The notes under the pieces were generated by a model. It was given only the letters and a program-made list of their open reading frames with translations, ran no database searches and was not told the origin of the DNA. Source: Aspergillus flavus (lineage: Eukaryota; Ascomycota; Eurotiomycetes; Eurotiales; Aspergillaceae). From it: a DNA stretch of 64,000 nt. Numbering within the stretch: the first letter of the stretch is position 1; each line of letters begins with the position of its first letter. The translations under genes were made by a program, and so were the position numbers. Where the stretch lies: positions 4,278,001 to 4,342,000 of the forward strand of contig NC_092406.1 of NCBI RefSeq assembly GCF_009017415.1. Direction: 5' to 3'. Of the stretch, positions 58,188 to 64,000 are shown piece after piece.

Positions 58188-59251
58188 ATGAATCGATACC
58201 GGAATGCCCCCAGCCTTAGAGGCCCTACTAAGGCGACTGCCAGTACACTCTGTCAGAAATGCTTAAAACGAGATATGTACCTTCCTTCGGTCGTCAGTTC
58301 GCATTTGGCTGACTTCTTGCACGGCACTATAGCTATGAATGCACAATTACCGCCCAGGAAAGGCCGTACCAATATCGTCCTTCGCGCACACAGCAACTAC
58401 AGAACCCGAAATTGCGGCCGCAGCTTTCAACAGAAACTCCGAATGATCTATTGCGCTCGTAAGATCCCATGGTGTCTCTATTTCATAAAATTTCCGCAGT
58501 GCACTGACTCGTTCCTAGGCAAGGCGTCGCCGATGATCTTCTGGCAAAACGGGAAGAAGAGCGGGGCCGCAAAAGAGACATAGATGAATCAGATCCCCTG
58601 GATAATCAAGGCCAGACATCAAAGCGGGCTCGGTCAGCGTCTTCGCATTCTGTCAGCTCTGTGTCTACGATATCTACAAGCCGATCCCATTCGCAGTCCC
58701 CACCTCGTCGTAGGGAATTCAATACGAGAAATGAGCCTCACCGGACGAAGTCGACGTCTTCTCACCATGAAAAGCTGAGAAAGAGACGGTATAGCGACTC
58801 ATCTTCTAGCCATTCTGCCCATTCTTATTCGTACGGGGGGAAAGACCGCGCTCGTTCCAGATCACGGGAATGGACGGATGACAGGAACACTAGACGAAGG
58901 CGTCGAGAGTCTAGCCCTGAGGAGCGTGGGCGAGCAAGAAACTTGTCAAGAGATGGTAGCCGGAGAGGTAGGACCCGAAGCCAGAGCATTGACCAAGGCC
59001 GAATTATAAGGGAAAGACGGTCCGTGACACCTGAAACGATGCATGACCCCAACCGCCCTAGAAGACTTTCGAGGGACACGTTCAGGCATTCAGGTCATTC
59101 AGATGGCCGTTACAGTCGAACGCATGATGAGCGGAGTGGGCATAGCCAAGGTCACACTGTACCTCAGCCTCGAAGGGAGCGGAGTCTCAGCCCCTACAGT
59201 AAACGTCTTGCATTAACCCAGGCCATGAATATCGGCGGTCCGGGTATGTAA
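58188..59251 (+). CDS. Zinc-knuckle-like protein with Arg/Ser-rich tail (ZCCHC10-like)
   Basis: Exons at 58188-58276, 58333-58458 and 58519-59251 give 315 aa. The N-terminus MNRYRNAPSLRGPTKA leads to LCQKCLKRDIYECTI and ERPYQYRPSRTQQL, the pattern of ZCCHC10-type knuckles followed by RPSRT. The canonical splice removes the place where the knuckle His would sit; skipping it would need a non-AG acceptor. The C-terminal 200 residues are an RS-like domain (RSHSQSPPRRREF, SREWTDDRNTRRRRRESS), typical of nuclear splicing-associated proteins. It ends in a short conserved-looking stretch (LALTQAMNIGG). A nuclear RNA-processing role is inference. Confidence 0.85.
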
Positions 59252-59499
59252 GACACTCAGCGTTGGCAAAAAAAAGTAAAAAAAAGGAAAAGGAACAGAC
59301 TACCACTACGATACTGTATTATAGTAATATGAATCATATATAAATCGATATCGGTGTCCACATAATAGAACGCAAAATATCCTCAACGCCTTTTCGATAC
59401 GTATTGCCAGACCCCAACAGCGAGCGCCTTAAAACCAGATGTAGAAGGAATAAAGAATCGCGAAATACCTATAATCACACCTCTTCTAGGATATCAAGA
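59252..59499. other. Tail-to-tail 3' region
   Basis: The short gap between convergent genes has A-rich sequence at 59268-59300. Confidence 0.5.
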
Positions 59500-60114
59500 T
59501 CATGCCAGGTCGTCTTCCTTCCTTTCCCTCCGTTCATCTTCATCCTCCCTCTCACGTACATGTATGCCCTCAACCAACATTTCGCCCTCTATGCCTACAT
59601 CTTCTCCTGTCTGGCCTCCACTGTCCCCCGCGTCTTTACCCTTCGCCGCACGTTGCGCATTCTCTATCCTTTGTCGCACAAGCCTTGCAATTGCGTTTTG
59701 CGTCCTCACATTGAGAGTATTTAATTTCTCATCTAGATCCCGTTTTAGGTCCCAATTGGGCTTCTTCGGTTGAAGCTTGAAGAGATCAATTGGTTGATCC
59801 GCCTCTTCATCCTTCTTAGCTTGCTCTGCAGTGGCCTTAGCTATCTCCGCAGCCTGCGTTTCGACCGTAATCTGTCCGTCTGCGGGGGCCTGGTCAAATC
59901 CTAACTTCGGGCCACGGGTTTCTGCATCATAGTTTCTTCCGGAAAGATATTTGCTCGTGATATCGGGGGCAGCATCTTCCAGCTCGTCATCTTTAGCGTT
60001 GGATTCTGTTAACGGCTCTGGCTCTGGTTGTTTTCTTTTGAGCGCCGCGAGCTTCGCGAGTCGAGCTTTGCGTTCTGTTGCCGCCGCGTCGAGAGTGGCA
60101 TGGTTGGATGACAT
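59500..60114 (-). CDS. cwf18: Spliceosome-associated protein Cwf18 (CCDC12 family)
   Basis: A single exon encodes 204 aa. The protein starts MSSNHATLDAAATERKARLA followed by LKRKQPEPEP, the typical Cwf18/CCDC12 N-terminus. KYLSGRNYDAETRGPKLGF and PKKPNWDLKRDLDEKLNTLN, then RTQNAIARLVRQRI, are the conserved blocks. The family joins the Prp19-linked spliceosome. The frame continues upstream to another ATG at 60219 (MSHTFDPETGELILSP), adding 35 residues; I prefer 60114 because the family start is there. The C-terminus is a Glu/Arg-rich tail. Confidence 0.9.
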   Translation of the reverse strand: MSSNHATLDAAATERKARLAKLAALKRKQPEPEPLTESNAKDDELEDAAPDITSKYLSGRNYDAETRGPKLGFDQAPADGQITVETQAAEIAKATAEQAKKDEEADQPIDLFKLQPKKPNWDLKRDLDEKLNTLNVRTQNAIARLVRQRIENAQRAAKGKDAGDSGGQTGEDVGIEGEMLVEGIHVREREDEDERRERKEDDLA

Positions 60115-60464
60115 ATTGGGTGACCCGATATATATTAACAGATAGAGGATGTGAGGTAAAGCAAGTGTTGCAGGAGAAAGAATGAGCTCCCCCGTTTCAG
60201 GGTCAAAGGTATGCGACAATTTTATAATCGCTCGCGGACTAAGTATTTCTTGACAATGTTATCGGGAATGGTGCGCCACACTGCGGGAGCATTAGCCACA
60301 CTAGCGACGGAACAGAATCCGGCGGCCGCGATAAATCGGCATTAGTTTCTTCTCAAGAAGCTTCTTGGTACCAACATCTACTTCCCCGTTCGTGAAACGC
60401 TTTTCCTACTATCCTACTGACGTCTATGTTCAATGCACGAGATCACGAGATCACGAAATCCTGA
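60115..60464. promoter_or_regulatory. Divergent promoter region of cwf18 and the PPR gene
   Basis: The 350-bp region holds promoters for both genes. An 8-bp triplet repeat just before the PPR ATG is listed separately. The 60115-60219 part is open in frame with cwf18. Confidence 0.5.
60436..60459. repeat. Three tandem 8-bp units before the PPR start
   Basis: CACGAGAT, CACGAGAT and CACGAAAT lie end to end and finish 5 bp before the ATG at 60465. The third copy differs at one base. Confidence 0.85.
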
Positions 60465-62876
60465 ATGTCATTTTGTCCACATCATCTCCTGCGTTCCCGC
60501 TTCAGCGCCGGGCTACCGTCCCGTGCTCCGAAACATAGGTTGCGTCTAGGGCACTGGTATCGACAAAGTGCAAAACTTCCAATAGCACGATATGTCACGA
60601 ACCATGCGTCGACATCGAATATTACACATGATTGTGCATATGACACTGTTGGCAACGATCTGAACCCTCGACCTGACTCTAGTTCGGCTTTAATTCGCGA
60701 ACCAAGAGACCACCGGACTGAGGCTCAAGCTCTTGGCCTCCAAGATATAGTTTCTCATCCGGTTCAGGATTACAAGCATGAAGTCATAAGGGACCCTTTG
60801 GTACCATATCTAGATGGCGTTCCTGGGCCCCCAATGTCGTCATCTGGAGAAAGGAGTCCCAACAATCAAGAGCGCAAATTCGTCTATGCCAGCCGTGCCA
60901 TAGTCGACGGGAAGGTGAAATATATCTACAAGACTAAACAAGTGAGCCAGGAGACCTATGATTTTCATCAGAGCATAAAGATGAGGTCATTATGCTACGA
61001 TCGCGAAGAGATTCATGCATGGAGAACCACTTATAGTAAAATATATCGAGCTGCGCTTCTCGACATGGACATCCAAGGTTTTCCCGCGTCGTTGATGCTC
61101 ACTGATGCCGATTCAAGTCTTCTTGAGAAGATCAAAACAGACTGCCTGGGTAGCTTCCGTGAGGCTTGGGAGGCATTGGACAAATCCGCAAAGGCTCCAC
61201 ACTGGAAGCGATTATCATTATGGCTGTTACAAAATTCCCCGCATCTGGCCTTGGAATTTCTCCTTGTCACCTGCCAAAGTGTGGACAAGCCTTTGTTCGT
61301 CATGGTTTCTGATTGCTTCCTCTTTTTAGATAAATACCATGCCGGCGAATTTCAACCCTGGGAAAAGGGGGGCCACACATATGTGTCCCTTTTGCTTACT
61401 TGTCTAGACCCCAGCAACTGGCCTGTTGCGCACCTTGGGCAGAAGGGCGTCCGGCTTTACTTAAAAAACGCTGGTCCCGAAGAGCTTTACCATGCCTGGA
61501 CCATCGTCGATGAGAGGAGGAATCATATAGTATCCGAGACGTGGCTTTGCTTTATGCGTCGGTTTACGGAATTCGGGGATATCCATAAATCACTAGAAGC
61601 GCTTGAACTCGTACGGAGACGGGAGCAGGATAACTTTTTGATGGATTCTCAAGGAGTTATGCGTCACTGTTGCAAACTTTTATTACTCGACTCTGTTCAA
61701 GATACTCCGAACGGACGGAACTTTTATATTCTACCCAAACTCCTCAAAATGGGGGTACGACCAGATCGAGATATGATGAACATAGTTCTATCCAACGCTT
61801 TCAAGACCGGTGATCCGCAGGTGGGATTCGACATGTTCCGTTTCATGAGAAGGCAGTCGCTCGAGCCCGATTCGTTTACCTACTTAACCTTGCTTAACGA
61901 CGCAGTGACTCGTGGGGATCGAGAGCGTGTTCAATCACTAATACAAGATATTAGAGCACGTGGGCTTGAGAAGAACGATTGGATCGCAAGCAAGATATTT
62001 CACGCTCATTTTACTTTCAATGCCAAGCACCATGATCCAAATGACGATCCCAATGGAGTTTTTTACTCGCTGCTGGATATGTACAATCAGCTATATGACA
62101 TCGCGCCGTTAAAGGAGCTTTCTATTATTCCGCCAGAATACACCCCTCCCCCGGGAGGTGATAATCTCCAACCATCTCTCATTGCTCTGTACCTGATGAT
62201 CGCGACCTATCTACGGTGCCAGAAACGCATATCCCATGCTCATCGCGTCTACACCAAGTTCAAAGCGCTTGTCTCACAGGACCACCCAGTCATAGCTCCA
62301 CTAGCATCCACCGACCATACTTACAACGAGTTCTTGGTGGCTTTCCGGGATGACCCTCGCGGGCTGCGACCGGCTGTGCGACTAGTGGAGGATATGCTGC
62401 ACGCTTCTAACCAAGACCGGGAACTTGACGATCGGGTTACTGTTCATGGCAAACCATCGGTGCGGACCTGGACGATCCTTATGAGCGCCTTCACCTTCAA
62501 TAAACAGCCACTTGCCGCGGAGAAGGTTCGGGAGATGATGGCCAAACACGGAGTAGAATACAACCAGGTTACCTGGAACACGGTCATCAACACCTATGCA
62601 AACGCGCAGAATATTGCGGAGGTTGCAAAGTCTATCAAGGCCATGGAAGCTCAAGGCTATTCGATGGATTCATATACAATGAAATGTCTCCGCTACCTCC
62701 AAGATCCAGAGCGCCTATGGATTGCGGTAGAAGAACTGGACCAGGCGACCGATGCTCGCCACGATATGGTGACCTCCTTGGATCAGAGGCCTTTAGAGCA
62801 TGAATCGGATGAAGATGAGCATCTGTTGGAGCAAGGCTTGCGACGTCTGAGTGAAAGAAAGGAGTCTACCCGTTGA
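60465..62876 (+). CDS. Mitochondrial pentatricopeptide repeat (PPR) protein
   Basis: A single exon encodes 803 aa. The N-terminus is Arg-rich without acidic residues for about 45 positions (LLRSRFSAGLPSRAPKHRLR), as in a mitochondrial presequence. PPR-type helical pairs are visible near 440-520 (MMNIVLSNAFKTGDPQVGF, DSFTYLTLLNDAVTRGDRE) and near 665-740 (RTWTILMSAFTFNKQPLAA, VTWNTVINTYANAQNIAE). Such proteins bind mitochondrial RNA to control its processing, stability or translation. The exact target cannot be read here. The C-terminus is acidic (HESDEDEHLLEQGL). It is divergent from cwf18. Confidence 0.87.
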   Translation: MSFCPHHLLRSRFSAGLPSRAPKHRLRLGHWYRQSAKLPIARYVTNHASTSNITHDCAYDTVGNDLNPRPDSSSALIREPRDHRTEAQALGLQDIVSHPVQDYKHEVIRDPLVPYLDGVPGPPMSSSGERSPNNQERKFVYASRAIVDGKVKYIYKTKQVSQETYDFHQSIKMRSLCYDREEIHAWRTTYSKIYRAALLDMDIQGFPASLMLTDADSSLLEKIKTDCLGSFREAWEALDKSAKAPHWKRLSLWLLQNSPHLALEFLLVTCQSVDKPLFVMVSDCFLFLDKYHAGEFQPWEKGGHTYVSLLLTCLDPSNWPVAHLGQKGVRLYLKNAGPEELYHAWTIVDERRNHIVSETWLCFMRRFTEFGDIHKSLEALELVRRREQDNFLMDSQGVMRHCCKLLLLDSVQDTPNGRNFYILPKLLKMGVRPDRDMMNIVLSNAFKTGDPQVGFDMFRFMRRQSLEPDSFTYLTLLNDAVTRGDRERVQSLIQDIRARGLEKNDWIASKIFHAHFTFNAKHHDPNDDPNGVFYSLLDMYNQLYDIAPLKELSIIPPEYTPPPGGDNLQPSLIALYLMIATYLRCQKRISHAHRVYTKFKALVSQDHPVIAPLASTDHTYNEFLVAFRDDPRGLRPAVRLVEDMLHASNQDRELDDRVTVHGKPSVRTWTILMSAFTFNKQPLAAEKVREMMAKHGVEYNQVTWNTVINTYANAQNIAEVAKSIKAMEAQGYSMDSYTMKCLRYLQDPERLWIAVEELDQATDARHDMVTSLDQRPLEHESDEDEHLLEQGLRRLSERKESTR

Positions 62877-63184
62877 GATACCCTTATCGAACCATTTATT
62901 TTCTATTGTCTTTCTATCTTGTTGCATTTAGAGCGTGGGTTCTGGAAAAGATTGTCATCTTAGCACGGGGGGATGATATATGTGAGTATATTCTCAGTGT
63001 AAAATATCACTTATGTACACTACACATGTAAATGACCATGCGAACTCCCTGCAATATATAATAATGCCCAAACCACCAAGAAAAGGTTTTTTAACGCCGA
63101 TTGCTGGGAAGATCTTCATTCATTAAAAAAATATAAGTTGGAAGAACTGTTTATGAAAAAAAAAACAGGGGCAACCATAAGCTT
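62877..63184. other. Tail-to-tail 3' region
   Basis: The AT-rich gap lies between the PPR and Ksh1 genes, with short A runs at 63125-63130 and 63156-63165. No gene is seen. Confidence 0.5.
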
Positions 63185-63618
63185 TCAACCTCCAAAGAAG
63201 ATCGAAACCTAGCGCATGTATATTAATTAGCTTCACGGTAACCTCAACTTCAGTATGTTCATATGATGTCGTCCAGCACTCACAGCCATTAAGATGCAGC
63301 AGATACTGACATACGGACTGAGCCGTTCACCGATTCGAGCACACTTCCAGAACACCCCGAAGAAGCTTCAGACGAGGGTGTTAGTTTCCTCTCTTAGTTG
63401 ACATCATGGGGAAGACCGGAGATAAAACCTACCCATGTTGATTACGGTCCATAATTCCTGGCATAATCGAGTGAGCATAGGTGCTCGTGCAGATGACGAG
63501 CAAGATAACCAGCAGAAGCGATTGAAAGTTGAACAAGGCAGACTACAGGAAAGATTATTCTTAGTCGGTGGTCATCCTATCGAAGTCGAACTTCATTCAC
63601 AGCGCATTTACTCACCAT
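63185..63618 (-). CDS. ksh1: Golgi membrane protein Ksh1 (Kish/TMEM167 family)
   Basis: Ksh1 is a small, highly conserved protein of the early secretory pathway. Four coding exons (63616-63618, 63433-63542, 63284-63365, 63185-63208) give 72 aa, the family's length. The first coding exon is only the ATG; GTGAGT follows directly. The product reads [20 protein letters not shown] then [35 protein letters not shown] and [13 protein letters not shown], with two membrane segments. All junctions are GT-AG, with introns of 73, 67 and 75 nt. The gene is easily missed because no exon exceeds 110 nt. Confidence 0.93.
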
Positions 63619-63801
63619 CTTGTACGAACTGCCTAGGATTGATTTGTTTCCCTCCTTAAGCTGAACACCAATGACTTAATAGGCACTGGTTTCCGTGCAA
63701 GATCTAGAACGATCAGAGAAAACAAAAGCTGATAGAGACCCAGATACTATCATACTATCTGTCTACACGTTTCGTCCAGTGGAGCGGAAATTCTGCCTCT
63801 C
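63619..63801. promoter_or_regulatory. Short divergent promoter region
   Basis: Only 183 bp separate the Ksh1 ATG from the likely start of the right-edge gene, so their promoters probably overlap. Confidence 0.45.
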
Positions 63802-64000
63802 ATGTCCGCCAACCTTCCTCACCGCCCTGGCCACCGTCCCAATGTTAAACCGCCTTCAGGTAGAGCTCGAAGGCTTCTGCCACCTCCTCTACATCCAGTT
63901 CAGCGGACCTCTCCAGCTCCATCCGGTCCACCACGACAGCCAAGTTCTGGCCATGTGTCGAGCCAGCTTGCCCCTCCCTGGCCGTTCAACCCTGAAGAGA
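63802..64000 (+). CDS. N-terminus of a proline-rich protein, cut by the right edge
   Basis: From the ATG at 63802 the frame is open for 66 codons to the window end. The product begins MSANLPHRPGHRPNVKPPSG and continues Pro/Arg/Ser-rich (PVQRTSPAPSGPPRQPS), as in a disordered N-terminus. There is no domain yet to identify. The composition and open frame support coding, but the evidence is short. Confidence 0.5.
   Translation, partial: MSANLPHRPGHRPNVKPPSGRARRLLPPPLHPVQRTSPAPSGPPRQPSSGHVSSQLAPPWPFNPEE

Noticed and set aside
57800..58189. Minus-strand 129-codon frame overlapping the zinc-knuckle start
   Set aside because: It ends in a low-complexity Phe-rich tail and has no splice or family support; probably chance in the divergent promoter.

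Overview
The window looks like nuclear DNA of a filamentous ascomycete, most likely a member of the Eurotiales (Aspergillus/Penicillium type). Genes are packed every 1.5-2.5 kb on both strands. Most introns are 50-80 nt with GTAAGT-like donors and CTAAC/CTGAC-like branch sites. The gene content is fungal: a Zn2Cys6 regulator, an NCS1 permease, Erv14, an Adp1-type ABC protein and an NRPS-like adenylation gene. I saw no tRNA, rRNA, CRISPR array or intact transposon. Exon structures were deduced by hand from splice signals, reading phase and remembered family features; no alignment was run.

Layout. 0-7 kb: an unknown conserved gene cut by the left edge, mitochondrial ribosomal protein uS8m, a broken 3-beta-hydroxysteroid dehydrogenase-like gene, about 2 kb without a gene, then an unknown three-exon gene. 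8-15 kb: kynurenine 3-monooxygenase (NAD synthesis) divergent from methionine aminopeptidase 1, then a DHA2-type MFS exporter. 15-27 kb: a large membrane-anchored ZZ/EF-hand protein, splicing factor Cdc40/Prp17, cargo receptor Erv14 and the EGF-containing ABC protein Adp1. 27-44 kb is the more accessory part: an aminotransferase, a Fat1-type acyl-CoA synthetase, a purine-cytosine permease, a probable decayed small gene, the mitochondrial dehydratase Htd2, a truncated NRPS-like adenylation gene, 3 kb without genes and a Zn2Cys6 transcription factor. 44-64 kb returns to housekeeping genes: Coq10, an SOD-fold mitoribosomal protein, a cysteine-rich type I membrane protein, PIG-S/Gpi17, a THOC5-like protein, an Izh3-like PAQR protein, an R3H-SUZ protein, a zinc-knuckle RS protein, Cwf18, a PPR protein, the 72-aa Golgi protein Ksh1 and a proline-rich gene cut by the right edge.

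The genes do not form one pathway. Several share themes: mitochondrial translation and metabolism (uS8m, SOD-fold protein, PPR, Coq10, Htd2), splicing and mRNA export (Cdc40, Cwf18, THOC5, zinc-knuckle RS protein) and the early secretory pathway or GPI anchoring (Erv14, Ksh1, PIG-S). I found no convincing new multi-gene system. The most useful leads are three broken or truncated genes near gene-poor tracts, two GC-AG introns, an ATG-only coding exon in ksh1, and several conserved-looking proteins of unknown role.
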